Assembly: GCA_023251535.1 (NCBI GenBank)
Contig: JAHEYP010000001.1
Location: forward strand, 1 to 64,000
From: Bacteroidota bacterium
Lineage (GTDB): Bacteria; Bacteroidota; Bacteroidia; AKYH767-A; OLB10
Reading direction: 5' to 3'
Length of the DNA: 64,000 bases
Positions within the stretch are counted from its first letter, which is position 1; each line of letters opens with the position of its first letter. Of the stretch, positions 19,542 through 29,212 are shown piece after piece. Under the pieces are notes generated by a model. The model saw nothing but the letters and a program-made list of their open reading frames with translations. It was not told the DNA's origin and made no database searches. The position numbers and the translations under genes were made by a program.

Positions 19542-20240
19542 TCAACAAATCAGCATCAATCTGCTTTCACCCACTTTTTCCTTCGGTGCACGATGAATAC
19601 ATGGCGGCACTTTACTTTCGGGATGATCGACAGCTAAACGCCAAAGATGTCCGATGCCAAGATTAACAATATTTGCATTAGCTTTAGCTTGATAATGTAA
19701 ATCATAAAAGTTTTCAGTCAAAAACACATCGAATTCATCATCGTTACCTGAAAATAAATTTCTGAGCTCACGGCGAATTTCTGGGACAAGAATTTTCTTT
19801 TCTGCTTGACTATTCGGCACAATATCACTTGAAGCACCGTAATACGTACATAAAAAAGTACTTGTAGGAATTGGAGAACGATCAACATGCCAAGAATAAA
19901 CGTCGGTAGGGAAACCAGGATTTTCCACATCTCGTTCGTAACATTTCAACAAATTCAAAGTTGGGGCCGCTCCATAATCGCGCAATAGCTGCAAATCATT
20001 CAAAACAATATCACGCGCAACAATGCCTTTTTCGCTTAAAGATAAAGACAATAATTCCTCCTCATCAATTACCGCAATATCATCTCGTTGTTTCAACTTA
20101 TTCGCTATCTCCGCAAAATCACCGTCAAGCACCCTACTCCAACACATTGCATTTACACTTCCTTGAAAAGGAGTATTTACCAATTCGAGGAAAGAGGAGA
20201 CGGTATGAGTTTGCTTATTATCTGAATTAATACTCATCAT
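19542..20240 (-). CDS. DUF1826-like protein, possible 2-oxoglutarate/Fe(II)-type fold
   Basis: A 232-residue soluble protein not firmly recognised. It has a YSWHVDRSPIPTSTFLCTYY segment and, about 90 residues later, PPCIHRAPKEKVGESRLML. An HxD followed by a distant His and Arg is the metal and co-substrate pattern of cupin-type 2-oxoglutarate oxygenases, and it resembles the DUF1826 family. Whether iron binds is unproven. It stands alone on the minus strand with 200-base AT-rich spacers on both sides. Confidence 0.5.
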   Translation of the reverse strand: MMSINSDNKQTHTVSSFLELVNTPFQGSVNAMCWSRVLDGDFAEIANKLKQRDDIAVIDEEELLSLSLSEKGIVARDIVLNDLQLLRDYGAAPTLNLLKCYERDVENPGFPTDVYSWHVDRSPIPTSTFLCTYYGASSDIVPNSQAEKKILVPEIRRELRNLFSGNDDEFDVFLTENFYDLHYQAKANANIVNLGIGHLWRLAVDHPESKVPPCIHRAPKEKVGESRLMLIC

Positions 20241-20447
20241 TTGGTCAAATAAATATGATCAATAAAGAATAATAATATTTCTTTTACAGCAAGTACATTT
20301 CTCATTCAATTACATTTTATAGATCAACCTTTAGATATCATTTTCGAAGCAAATGTCAAGAAAATTCCGAACCCAAACAATTCGATCTAAATGATAATGT
20401 TATGATTTATTTTTATAGTGACTAAACAAAATAATTCTTCAAGCATA

Positions 20448-20939
20448 TTAATGTAAATCAAACGTTCTTGTTAAATCTCTATTTGGAGTACCGCTATGAC
20501 AACTTATGCATCCATCTCCCTTTTTCACTACACTGAAAGCAGCTGAACCATCAGGATTAAATTCCGCCCATACCCATCCATTGCCTGCGTTGTCATTTGA
20601 TGGATCCTTTTTCATTACAGCATATAAACTTACACTACTTCCACTAAAAACTTCTTTCACAATAATAGAACCTGACGGGAAACTGCTTCCTGGCGGCAAC
20701 TCCCCCGTACTATCTAAAGCTGATAAAGCTTTCGCATTAAAGCGTAATTTAAAATTCCCATGAGGACTAGGGGAAACTCTAGGCAAGACATTACCATTTT
20801 GATAATAGCTATACCCAGTAGATGCCACTTCACTATAAAGTGCATTATCCGCTTCGGTATCTGACTTATCCTTTTTACAAGAATGCATAGTTATGAGACT
20901 TGCCATAAGCAAACTCAATGCAATGGCTTTATTTTTCAT
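20448..20939 (-). CDS. Cytochrome P460-like haem lipoprotein
   Basis: A 163-residue protein from ATG 20939 (MKNKAIALSLLMASLI), with a lipoprotein signal ending in MHSCKK; an upstream in-frame ATG at 20975 would give a poor signal sequence. The mature part reads as a P460 domain: FKLRFNAKAL, a strand region SGSIIVKEVF, GWVWAEFNPDG and then the haem-attachment motif CISCH (CxxCH) followed by SGTPNRDLTRTFD. P460 cytochromes oxidise hydroxylamine or detoxify N-oxides; many Bacteroidota lipoproteins with this fold have no known substrate. The cross-linking Lys of true P460 was not identified. Confidence 0.75.
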   Translation of the reverse strand: MKNKAIALSLLMASLITMHSCKKDKSDTEADNALYSEVASTGYSYYQNGNVLPRVSPSPHGNFKLRFNAKALSALDSTGELPPGSSFPSGSIIVKEVFSGSSVSLYAVMKKDPSNDNAGNGWVWAEFNPDGSAAFSVVKKGDGCISCHSGTPNRDLTRTFDLH

Positions 20940-21206
20940 TTTATCAAATTTTCGTATAACAAAAGAGAATTTCAATTGAATTTTAGGTGAAATTAAAGTT
21001 TCAAGATATCCACTTTAGATGCATGCTAAAATAATACACTTCGGTGACAAAGTAAAATGGCGATAATCGGAGCATAGGAATCAAGAAAACACAACTAATT
21101 GTGAGCAAATAGCTAATACAATCTAATATTTAATAAAGAACATCATTCAAATAATATTAATCTAAAAAACTAAGAAAGTCCTACACATCAAATTTACTTA
21201 GGATCA

Positions 21207-22799
21207 TCAATGAACAATTAAAATCACTGTTCCTTCTTTTGGTTTATTTACTCTCGTCAGATAATATACGCCACCGAGCAGACTACTATCTATAACATTA
21301 AATTGATTTGCGTCAATTAGTAAATTTAAAACCACAGAACCTAGACTATTATAAAGAATATATTCGCCACTTTCAGCTCCTTGAATTTGAAACACACCAT
21401 TACTTGGATTGGGGAATATAATACCTTTCTTTTCAAATTGGCTAACATCATCAACTCCAGAAAGAACACTTGGCGTTAGTTTCTCAATAAATGTACTTCC
21501 ACTTAATCCACTAGTCATATTAAATACTGTACTATCAGGATCAAAATCATAAGTACCCGAAAAATTACCGTTCGTATAAATATCATTGCCTTCAGTGATT
21601 GAAATAAGCGAACTCAAACTATTGTTTGAAGTCCATTGATTATTACCTGTTACATCAAACTTCTGAATACTATTTCCACAAGTGTAAATATTACCAATAT
21701 TATCCAATGCAATTCCTTTCACATCTGACAATTGATTTACCCAACCAAAATTTCCATTACTATCAATTTGCAAAAGAAAGTAATTGCTACCAGAAGACGG
21801 AACAACAGTATGAACGCCAATATTTGGATCGAAATCAGTAGCGGTTAAAATATATCCCCCATAATATGAATTTCCCATACTATCAACAACTACACTTCTA
21901 TCATTTTGAAGCATGTCGACGTTATCGATTTTTTTGACCCATTCAAAATCTCCCATTGGATTTAATTTTAGCATAAAAAGCGAATGTCCTACTGCAGAAG
22001 TATTCGACATGCTATAGACCGCAGTTCCAGGATCAAAATCATTCGTTTCAACTAACAGTCCAGTTAAATAAACATTTCCTGTTGGATCCGTTGCAACTGA
22101 ATGACTTCTTGTTAAAATTGTTTCAATCTGCTTTACCCAAATAAAACTCCCATTTACATCTAATTTCCAAATGAAAATAGCATTTGCATTTGCTGATAAA
22201 TTTACAATGCTCGCACTAGGATCGAAATCAGCAGTACCTTCAAAACGACCTGTAACTAAAATATTATTTTGTTGATCTAGTGATAATGACCTCGAATAAT
22301 TTTCATAGGCACTTTCAATTTGTTTTGCCCAAATAAAATTCCCGTTTGAATCTAATTTTAACACAAAAGAATTTTCACCTCCAATAGAACTCAGGAAATA
22401 ATTATTTATTCCGGGATCAAAATCGATAGAATCCAAACTAAAGAATCCTGCAACATAACAATTACCATTTGCATCAACAGCGATAGATTTACCCTCATCA
22501 TAAGATGTCCCACCAATACGCTTGGCCCATACCAAATTTCCAGAAGGATCAGTCTTTGAAATAAAAACATCGCCAAAACCAGAATCAGTTAAAACCAAAA
22601 CACCGGAATTAGGATCAAAATCCGGACTACCACTAAATATTCCAGTCATATAAAGATTACCCAAACTATCATTCGCCATTGAATTCACTTGAATTTCGCT
22701 TCCTACTTGCTTTACCCAATTAAAATGAGGTTGCTGGGCATTGATTATACTAGCAATAAGTAAAAGAATAATTAAGAGCAAACTATTTTTTCTTTTCAT
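21207..22799 (-). CDS. Secreted SBBP-repeat propeller with DFDP motifs and T9SS sorting domain
   Basis: A 530-residue exported protein from ATG 22799 (MKRKNSLLLIILLLIASI), preferred over the in-frame start at 22856 because it gives a clean signal peptide ending INAQ. The chain repeats blocks of about 50-60 residues with LKLDSNGNFIWAKQI and GNxYxxGxF, and each block carries a DFDP loop (DFDPNSG, DFDPGIN, DFDPSAS, DFDPGTA, DFDPNIG, DFDPDST). The last about 70 residues (GIIFPNPSNGVFQIQG onward) are a T9SS sorting domain. Function unknown; the acidic loops could bind calcium, which is speculative. Confidence 0.88.
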   Translation of the reverse strand: MKRKNSLLLIILLLIASIINAQQPHFNWVKQVGSEIQVNSMANDSLGNLYMTGIFSGSPDFDPNSGVLVLTDSGFGDVFISKTDPSGNLVWAKRIGGTSYDEGKSIAVDANGNCYVAGFFSLDSIDFDPGINNYFLSSIGGENSFVLKLDSNGNFIWAKQIESAYENYSRSLSLDQQNNILVTGRFEGTADFDPSASIVNLSANANAIFIWKLDVNGSFIWVKQIETILTRSHSVATDPTGNVYLTGLLVETNDFDPGTAVYSMSNTSAVGHSLFMLKLNPMGDFEWVKKIDNVDMLQNDRSVVVDSMGNSYYGGYILTATDFDPNIGVHTVVPSSGSNYFLLQIDSNGNFGWVNQLSDVKGIALDNIGNIYTCGNSIQKFDVTGNNQWTSNNSLSSLISITEGNDIYTNGNFSGTYDFDPDSTVFNMTSGLSGSTFIEKLTPSVLSGVDDVSQFEKKGIIFPNPSNGVFQIQGAESGEYILYNSLGSVVLNLLIDANQFNVIDSSLLGGVYYLTRVNKPKEGTVILIVH

Positions 22800-22973
22800 A
22801 GTAGTATTTGGGATGTACTTGTTTGTAAAAATTTGCTTGCATCTTAATTTTCTCATAACAACAAGGTCTCTAACTACAATCGAAGAAGAATTTACAAACA
22901 GAAGGCTTAATACTTAACGAATATATGATAAATTCAGCTGTAGCTTTTCTGCTTAAGACCTTTAAACAGAAAT

Positions 22974-23333
22974 TCACTTCTTTTTGCTTGCTTTTGCCAA
23001 AGGATTAAACTTCAAACACAATCCCAGCCAATAATCTAAATCCTTGGCTCTGCTATGTCCATTTTCTAAAACGAATACATAACCTTTCATAGGTTTTCCG
23101 GTAAACTCCATGGGAATCACATTATCCATTTCCAAAGCACTGGCATATGCCTCTTCTCCAATTCGGCAAAGCAAATAATCTTGTTCGGTTTCTTTATCAA
23201 TATGCGTCCCACAGCACATCTTATCATCAACCATAAAGCAAACTCCGCTAAACATTTTCTTCTCATAGAAGTCAGTGTTGTTCTTAAGAAAGAATTCTCT
23301 AATTCTTTGTGCTGTGCTTTCGTTGAATGGCAT
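22974..23333 (-). CDS. TfoX/Sxy N-terminal-domain protein
   Basis: A 119-residue soluble protein matching the standalone TfoX N-terminal domain: KMFSGVCFMVDDKMCCGTH, LLCRIGEEAYASAL and FTGKPMKGYVFV. In gamma-proteobacteria full TfoX controls competence, but the short one-domain forms are common and have no proven role. It stands alone, read toward the preceding T9SS cargo. A basic tail (KASKKK) ends the protein. Confidence 0.85.
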   Translation of the reverse strand: MPFNESTAQRIREFFLKNNTDFYEKKMFSGVCFMVDDKMCCGTHIDKETEQDYLLCRIGEEAYASALEMDNVIPMEFTGKPMKGYVFVLENGHSRAKDLDYWLGLCLKFNPLAKASKKK

Positions 23334-23514
23334 AAGTTGAAATTTGGTTTTTGAACAAGTTTTTAATCCAATGGAAGAGTGGAATGCAGACAGCTGAAAT
23401 TGAACTTTTATACTAATTCTTTATTAACAACTAAATTATTATTGGGACACAATATTTCACATTAAGGAGGGTTTTTAATTTTAGGTAATCGTTCCTTTCA
23501 ATAATTTGTTTAAT

Positions 23515-24876
23515 TTAATCATGCTCAATTATTAATTTCTTGCTATAAACATTCTCACCATCGAAAATCTTCACGATATAAATTCCTGACAAAATATTTT
23601 CAACATTGATATTTTTTTCTAAATTTCTTATAATAGGTTCAGCAAACACCCTTTCGCCTAAAACGGTAAATACTTCAACTGATCCAATTTTTATTTCTTC
23701 CGGAAATCTAATTGTAAAATTGTATCTAGTTGGATTTGGATGCGTAATAAATGAATCTGCATTTGAAATACTAGTTGAAATTCCAGTTTGAGTGTTTTGC
23801 AATTTATAAATTGTATTTCCGCTTGCATACATTAATGAATCACCAAACTTTCTAAACCGGTTAATTGCGTAGCCCCCATATACATTATAAGGTGGAGCTT
23901 GTACGCCAAATGAGTTATCAGGAAACCAATTATTGCCACCATCTATTGTTTTATAGTTGAAAGCCCAACAACAATCACCTCCCACCCAACCTACGGAATC
24001 ATTAATAAAACCAATGCCTTGTAATTCATAGAATCCGTTTGTTTTAAATATTTTTTCCTGCCAAGTTAAGCCGCCATCCGTTGTTTTTAAAAAATAAGTT
24101 GTATCAGGATAAGCGCCAACACCATCAAGGTAACTTTGAATAGTGGCATAACCAATGTTTCTGCTGGGAAAAACAATTTTCCATACAGCTTCATGATTTC
24201 TTAAAGATTGATGTCGAACTTGCCATGATACTCCACCATCAAACGTTGAAAGAATCAATGCTTTTGGTGGAGAACCATATGTGCCTGTAATAAACCCGGT
24301 GTCAGGACCAAAAAAATACCCGTCAATTAAGCCTGAAGCTTGGGTTGATAAACTTTGTGTTATCCAAGACTGACCCATATCCATGGTTTTCATCAAAACA
24401 GCAGGCCCGTAGTATCTTCCGTATGCATATATAATGGAATCATTAACAACTGATATACCACATATGCCTTTCGGTTTAATTCCCGTAACATTTGTTACAG
24501 CTTGCCAAGTACTTCCTCCATCTGTAGTTTGATAAAGGAAATTCGTATCAGGCGTAGCTGTAGAATCTCCTAAATTTCCAAACCAACCATTTAAATCATC
24601 AGCAAAGCCAACCGATCTAATAAATGTAGTTGAAGAATCATAAAGCAAAGTCCATGTCTGACCTGCATCATTAGTAGTAAATACCCGGCCATATTGATTT
24701 GGGAAAAGATAATTGTAAGAAGGATTTATCGCCCAACCTTTTTGAGGATTCAAAAAATACATATCGTCAAATCTCCAACTTACAGGAGCATTAGGTAATG
24801 CTTGCCAAGTCCACTGTGCATTTAGCGTTGTTTGAATAGAAATGATTGCTAGCAGTAAAATAATGTATTTTTTCAT
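23515..24876 (-). CDS. Secreted YCF48/BNR-type propeller with T9SS sorting domain
   Basis: A 453-residue exported protein with a clean signal peptide (MKKYIILLLAIISIQTTLNAQ). The mature part holds BNR/YCF48 blocks such as RVFTTNDAGQTWTLLYD, LYQTTDGGSTWQAV, FLKTTDGGLTWQEK and KTIDGGNNW, each paired with a GW or GY strand. The C-terminus (ADSFITHPNPTRYNFTIRF to KLIIEHD) is a T9SS sorting domain. It has the same plan as the 686-residue protein at 10208-12268 but is shorter. No catalytic residues were recognised. Confidence 0.88.
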   Translation of the reverse strand: MKKYIILLLAIISIQTTLNAQWTWQALPNAPVSWRFDDMYFLNPQKGWAINPSYNYLFPNQYGRVFTTNDAGQTWTLLYDSSTTFIRSVGFADDLNGWFGNLGDSTATPDTNFLYQTTDGGSTWQAVTNVTGIKPKGICGISVVNDSIIYAYGRYYGPAVLMKTMDMGQSWITQSLSTQASGLIDGYFFGPDTGFITGTYGSPPKALILSTFDGGVSWQVRHQSLRNHEAVWKIVFPSRNIGYATIQSYLDGVGAYPDTTYFLKTTDGGLTWQEKIFKTNGFYELQGIGFINDSVGWVGGDCCWAFNYKTIDGGNNWFPDNSFGVQAPPYNVYGGYAINRFRKFGDSLMYASGNTIYKLQNTQTGISTSISNADSFITHPNPTRYNFTIRFPEEIKIGSVEVFTVLGERVFAEPIIRNLEKNINVENILSGIYIVKIFDGENVYSKKLIIEHD

Positions 24877-25191
24877 TTTGTTTTAATATAGCATAATACT
24901 ATCCGAAGTAACTTTTTGATTTCTATGTGAAGTATTTAAATTGAAATAAAGCCTATTTCATATTCATTTTTCAAGTTTATTTTTGAGGTTGCACTGTCTC
25001 AAAGAATGTTGAATATCGATTCTCTCCATTATCATCAATATCAATAATTGCAAAAAGCAATGTAAAGATAATTAATTTATTTTTACTTTAAGGAAAATAT
25101 TGACGCTCTATTTTTGCCTCTTTGGCAAGATTGGTTTCCTTGCTAATTTCCCTCGTATATGTTTAGCTCCATTGCTGGCTAGTATCTATTT
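24877..25191. other. AT-rich intergenic region, no gene seen
   Basis: About 315 bases upstream of the T9SS cargo gene. No ORF or structured element was found. It borders the GNAT pseudogene and probably contains the cargo gene's promoter on the minus strand. Confidence 0.4.
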
Positions 25192-25599
25192 TTAATAGAT
25201 GATTCGATCAATAGTAACAAATCCAAATTTCGCATAAAAACATTCAGCATTGGGTTCCGCTTCAAGAGTGATTTTTCTAGATTGGGTATTTTTACTCGAG
25301 TAAGAAAGTCTTTCATTAAAACCTGTCCAAATCCTTTACCAACAAAGGCAGGCAAAATAAAAATATTATCTAGTCTAATACTCATTTTATCTTCTTAAAA
25401 AAACGATTAGTAGCCGATATCTATATTAGCTATAATCAATTTAAAGACATCGTTCGACAAATCATAAAATTCAGTAATTGTTAATGATTCTGACCATAAC
25501 TTCATTTGCTCATCCGAGTAACCTCAATGAGACTTTGACTTTTTGGGTAATCTCCGTTAAAATTTCAATGTCTGTGATATTGGCTTTTTCTTTTATCAT
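25192..25599 (-). pseudogene. Decayed GNAT N-acetyltransferase gene
   Basis: Reading the minus strand across frames gives one coherent GNAT protein of about 135 residues. It starts MIKEKANITDIEILTEIT at 25599. After a frame change it continues KSKSH(stop)GYSDEQMKLWSES, LTITEFYDLSNDVFKLIIAN, IDIGY(stop)SFF(stop)EDKM and RLDNIFILPAFVGKGFGQVL, where GKGFG is the acetyl-CoA loop. Two more frame changes lead to TLEAEPNAECF and YAKFGFVTIDRIIY, with the last stop at 25192-25194. The defects are therefore three in-frame stops and three frameshifts. Two of the shifts fall in A and T homopolymers. A gene this damaged is very unlikely to be functional. Confidence 0.8.
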
Positions 25600-25777
25600 T
25601 TTCCGATATAAGATCACCTTTCAGATCTGCAATAAATAACGCTATTGTGAACAAGTGCTGAAATAGAGAATTAATCTATATGCCGTCTTATATGTGTTTA
25701 CAGAGCAGGCCTCTATCTTATTTTCGTATCACTCATTTAAGCTATTGCAATTCCTTCTACTGAGTCGTCGTCAATAT

Positions 25778-26185
25778 TCATTTACTTTCGTATAAAGTCA
25801 AATAATTTTTACGTCCAAATGTCAGATAGTATAGTAATAAAAAAAAGATCGGTGTATTTAAAAATATTGCGTAGTTAAAATCCATCGTTATAGATAAAAT
25901 AACATGGAGAAAAAATATACCAAGTCCTAATGGCATTAACCAGTTACCGTTTTTAAAACCACCAACTTTTTAGTTTTTAGTTTTTTTTTCGTCAGCATCA
26001 ATCGAAATATCTTGACTGCTACAACAGTCTATTTTTGCGTTAACAATATGTTGTCCGGATACAGTTACAAACTCTTTAGTCTCCCCATTGGCAATTGTCC
26101 CGACTTGTTTTCCATCAATGAAGAATTTATAATCTCGCATTCTGTTGTTGCATTCATTTGTTCTTTGAATTTTAATAGTCGCCAT
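25778..26185 (-). pseudogene. Small two-helix membrane protein gene interrupted by an in-frame stop
   Basis: The first 71 codons give MATIKIQRTNECNNRMRD ... DEKKTKN, a small beta-rich domain ending with TAA at 25970-25972. The same frame then stays open for 63 codons and reads KVGGFKNGNWLMPLGLGIFF, then LHVILSITMDFNYAIFL, then FFLLLYYLTFGRK, ending with TGA at 25778-25780. The continuation looks like real protein, with a Gly/Asn hinge and two hydrophobic helices. The likely ancestor is one protein of about 135 residues. The cause could be a nonsense mutation or a sequencing error. The domain itself is not named. Confidence 0.65.
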
Positions 26186-26968
26186 ATTCTAAATTAATTT
26201 TACAAACCAATCGAGTTCGGTTGTATTACCTTGGGTATGTCAAAAGTTACTTCCAACTTAAAAAAGGCAATAATTTTTATCCTGAACTTAACAAATCTCG
26301 CTGTCTTGAAGATAATTTATTTCTTCTATACAAATATATTGGATTTCTATGGTAAAGACATGCTATCGTATCCTAAATATTTTTTGCATCATACCTTCAA
26401 CGTATTAAGTATTTCAATCGTCTTTTTTATCATGTCGGCAATTCCCATATTTTAAGCACGATTAAAGTTGTCCATCTGATGATTTGTGCTAGACGGAAAT
26501 TTATCAAGGACCCTTTCGATCAACAATTTGGTTGAAAAATAATTGGGAGATATTTATAATCTAAGACAATCGATCTCAGAATATTTTACCAAAAGCGTTC
26601 TACCTCTAACAACCTTTTTCGAACCATATGATCGGCTTTTCTGCACAACCCTCATCACGAAATCCAATCCCGATGGCTATCGGGACAAAATCCAAAATCC
26701 CCATCGGCTTCGCCGCAAAATCCGCTTCGAGAAACCCCAAAGTAGTGCTGAAAAAACACACTTTAGGGCAAGCCCTTAAACCGCGCCAGCCCAAACCGCG
26801 ACAGCCAACCGTAAACGCAGGAGGCATTAAACCCCAAACTTTAAACCCCTAAAATTCCCTATCTTCGCCTGCCAAAATGTCGCCGAAGGCATACATGGCA
26901 ACATTTTTGCCTAAGGCGTCCACTACAAAATGAAGATAAAATTCCCTTTTACGGGCAAGAGACGTGTC
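26186..26968. other. Intergenic debris upstream of grpE, no confident gene
   Basis: About 780 bases. The first half is AT-rich with a hydrophobic 74-codon frame that lacks a ribosome site and family features. From about 26630 the DNA becomes GC-richer and low in complexity, with words such as AAAATCCAAAATCCCCATCG and TTCGCCGCAAAATCC that look like degenerate repeat debris, plus the palindrome at 26669-26684. The grpE promoter is probably in the last 100 bases (a weak box CCTATCTTCG at about 26861). Confidence 0.5.
26669..26684. repeat. Palindromic element CCCGAT-GGCT-ATCGGG
   Basis: A perfect 6-bp inverted repeat with a 4-base centre, lying in low-complexity intergenic DNA. Similar CCCGATAGCTATCGGG palindromes are, from memory, common dispersed intergenic elements in Bacteroidota. 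Only one copy is in this window. Confidence 0.6.
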
Positions 26969-27529
26969 ATGAACCAGGATCAAACAAACCCAACCGAAGA
27001 ACAAAAAATAGATCAAAATCCCGCCGATGAGCTTAAACTTCAGTCTGAAGTAGAAGCTTCTGAGCAAATGCCTATCGAGGAGGACCCGATTGCCAAACTG
27101 ACTGCCGACTTGGCAGAGCAGAAGGATAATTACCTCCGCCTTTATGCCGATTTTGAGAATTATAAAAAACGTGCTCTAAAAGATCGTTCCGACCTCATTA
27201 AATCGGCCGGCTCTGATACTTTAGCAGCTCTCCTTCCTGTGCTCGACGATTTCGATCGTGCAATGAAAGCGATGGAAACTGCAGCCGACAGCCCTGTTAA
27301 AGAGGGAGTTACGCTAATTCACAATAAATTAATTTCTACACTTGAGCAACGCGGATTAAAAGTGATGGTCGCTATGGGTGAGGAGTTTAACGTGGATATG
27401 CATGAGGCTATCACCAATATCCCCGTTGCCGATGAGTCGCAGAAGGGTAAGGTGGTTGATGTGCTCGAAAAAGGTTATTATTTAAATGATAAAGTGATCC
27501 GCTACGCTAAGGTGGTAGTCGGAAATTAA
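26969..27529 (+). CDS. grpE: Nucleotide exchange factor GrpE
   Basis: GrpE releases ADP from DnaK in the Hsp70 cycle. The protein has an acidic N-terminus, a long coiled coil (DPIAKLTADLAEQKDNYLRL) containing the family segment YADFENYKKRALKDRS, and the C-terminal beta domain (VDMHEAITNIPVADESQKGK, VLEKGYYLNDKVIRYAKVVV). The start ATG 26969 (MNQDQTNPTEEQK) gives 186 residues; an in-frame ATG at 26930 would add 13 basic residues not typical of the family. dnaJ begins six bases after the stop, so the two form an operon. dnaK and hrcA are not in the window. Confidence 0.95.
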   Translation: MNQDQTNPTEEQKIDQNPADELKLQSEVEASEQMPIEEDPIAKLTADLAEQKDNYLRLYADFENYKKRALKDRSDLIKSAGSDTLAALLPVLDDFDRAMKAMETAADSPVKEGVTLIHNKLISTLEQRGLKVMVAMGEEFNVDMHEAITNIPVADESQKGKVVDVLEKGYYLNDKVIRYAKVVVGN

Positions 27530-27535
27530 TAAGTC

Positions 27536-28705
27536 ATGGCAAAACGCGATTATTACGAAATTTTAGGAGTAACGAAAGGTTCTTCTGAGGCAGAGATCAA
27601 GAAGGCTTATCGTCAGATGGCTTTGAAGTATCACCCTGATAAAAATCCAGGTAATAAAGAGGCTGAGGAGCATTTTAAAGAGGCTGCTGAGGCATATGAA
27701 GTACTAAGTAACGCCGACAAGAAGGCTCGCTACGATCAATTCGGTCATGCCGGAATGGGTGGCGCAGCAGGTGGCGGCTACGGCGGACAGCATATGAACA
27801 TGGATGATATCTTTAGCCAGTTTGGTGATATCTTCGGTGGTGGTGGCAATCCGTTTGAGAGCTTCTTTGGAGGTGGCGGCGGACGACAAGGCGGCGGACG
27901 TAGAGCCGTAAATCGTGGTAGCAACCTTCGCATCAAAGTAAAACTTACACTCGATGAAATTGCTCATGGAGTAGAGAAAAAAATAAAAGTAAATAAGGCT
28001 GTTGCTTGTAATACTTGCGGCGGCTCTGGGGCTCAAGCAGGATCGGGTGCTTTTCATACTTGCGGTACTTGTAAAGGATCAGGGCAAGTTCGTCGCGTGA
28101 CGAATAGCTTCCTCGGACAAATGCAAACTATTACCACTTGTCCGACTTGTAATGGCGAAGGACAAACAATTGCTAGCAAGTGTAAAGCTTGTCACGGAAA
28201 CGGAACTCAACAAGCCGAAGAAGTAATCACTATTAATATTCCTGCTGGAGTTGGCGAAGGAATGCAATTGACGGTAAGCGGCAAAGGAAATGCTGCTGAA
28301 CGCGGAGGCATTCCCGGCGATTTATTAATCGTGATTGAAGAAATTCCGCACGACAATTTAGTACGCGACGGAGATCATTTGATGTATGATTTATACATCA
28401 GTTTTATCGACGCTACATTAGGAACATCAGTAGAAATTCCAACACTTGAAGGCAAGGCAAAAATTAAAATTGATGCCGGAACACAAGGAGGAAAAGTACT
28501 AAGACTAAAAGGAAAAGGAATCCCTGCAATTAATAGTTATTCTAGAGGAGATTTAATGGTAAACATCAATGTATGGACACCACAACAACTCAGCTCGGAT
28601 GAAAAGAAAGCATTAGAAAAACTTAGAGACTCAGAGAACTTTAAACCGAAGCCGGGGAAGGGGGATAAGAGTTTCTTCGAGAGGATGAAAGAGTATTTCC
28701 ACTAA
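27536..28705 (+). CDS. dnaJ: Molecular chaperone DnaJ (Hsp40)
   Basis: A 389-residue type I DnaJ that stimulates DnaK ATPase and holds unfolded clients. Domains in order: J domain ([18 protein letters not shown] in KYHPDKNPG at about residues 32-40), Gly/Phe-rich linker ([16 protein letters not shown]), zinc domain with four CxxCxGxG repeats ([32 protein letters not shown]), then two C-terminal beta domains ending in [10 protein letters not shown]. It follows grpE by six bases. The intergenic region downstream carries a repeat array, and a strong terminator appears only 508 bases after the stop. Confidence 0.98.
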   Translation: MAKRDYYEILGVTKGSSEAEIKKAYRQMALKYHPDKNPGNKEAEEHFKEAAEAYEVLSNADKKARYDQFGHAGMGGAAGGGYGGQHMNMDDIFSQFGDIFGGGGNPFESFFGGGGGRQGGGRRAVNRGSNLRIKVKLTLDEIAHGVEKKIKVNKAVACNTCGGSGAQAGSGAFHTCGTCKGSGQVRRVTNSFLGQMQTITTCPTCNGEGQTIASKCKACHGNGTQQAEEVITINIPAGVGEGMQLTVSGKGNAAERGGIPGDLLIVIEEIPHDNLVRDGDHLMYDLYISFIDATLGTSVEIPTLEGKAKIKIDAGTQGGKVLRLKGKGIPAINSYSRGDLMVNINVWTPQQLSSDEKKALEKLRDSENFKPKPGKGDKSFFERMKEYFH

Positions 28706-29115
28706 AAGGCGCTTTGCTTTTTGTTTAAACGCTTTGCTTTTTTGTTTAAACGCGGAGGGCGCGAAGGCGCTGCGCTTAACACGGTGGGCGCGGAGGCGGC
28801 GAAGCCGAATTTCGGGCGCGTTGCTTTTTGTTTAAACGCTTTGCTTTTTGTTTAAACGCGGGGAGCGCGGAGGCGGCGAAGCCGTGGTGGAAGGAGCGAT
28901 TGCGTTTGGTGCGTTGCCTTCTATTTAAACACAGAGACCCCAAAGGCGCTGCGCTTTACACCGAGGACGCGGAGGCGGCGAAGCCGAATTTAGGGCGCTT
29001 TGCTTTTTGTTTAAACGCTTTGCTTTTTGTTTAAACGCAGAGGGCGCGAAGGCGCTGCGCTTAACACGGTGGGCGCGGAGGGCGCGGAGGCGGCGAAGGC
29101 GAAGCTGAGGGAAGA
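28706..29115. repeat. Array of GTTTAAAC-containing GC-rich repeat units
   Basis: The stretch is built from degenerate units in which CGCTTTGCTTTTTGTTTAAA is often doubled and followed by CGCGGAGGGCGCGAAGGCG or CGGAGGCGGCGAAGCCG words. GTTTAAAC appears at least six times. Related units recur at 30121-30215 and 39640-40080. ORFs here are Arg/Ala-rich in every frame and not gene-like. Origin unknown. Confidence 0.75.
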
Positions 29116-29212
29116 GTAAATCAAAAATGCGTGTAGTTCTTTGACTGCGTTTTTTTTGAACCCCATTTGTTCTGATAGAGTTTCGGCAACAAGTCGGTTT
29201 TGATAAAAAGTT

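Noticed and set aside
26231-26455. Hydrophobic 74-codon plus-strand frame
   Set aside because: AT-rich DNA gives hydrophobic frames by chance; there is no ribosome site or recognised family, and it lies in a decaying region.
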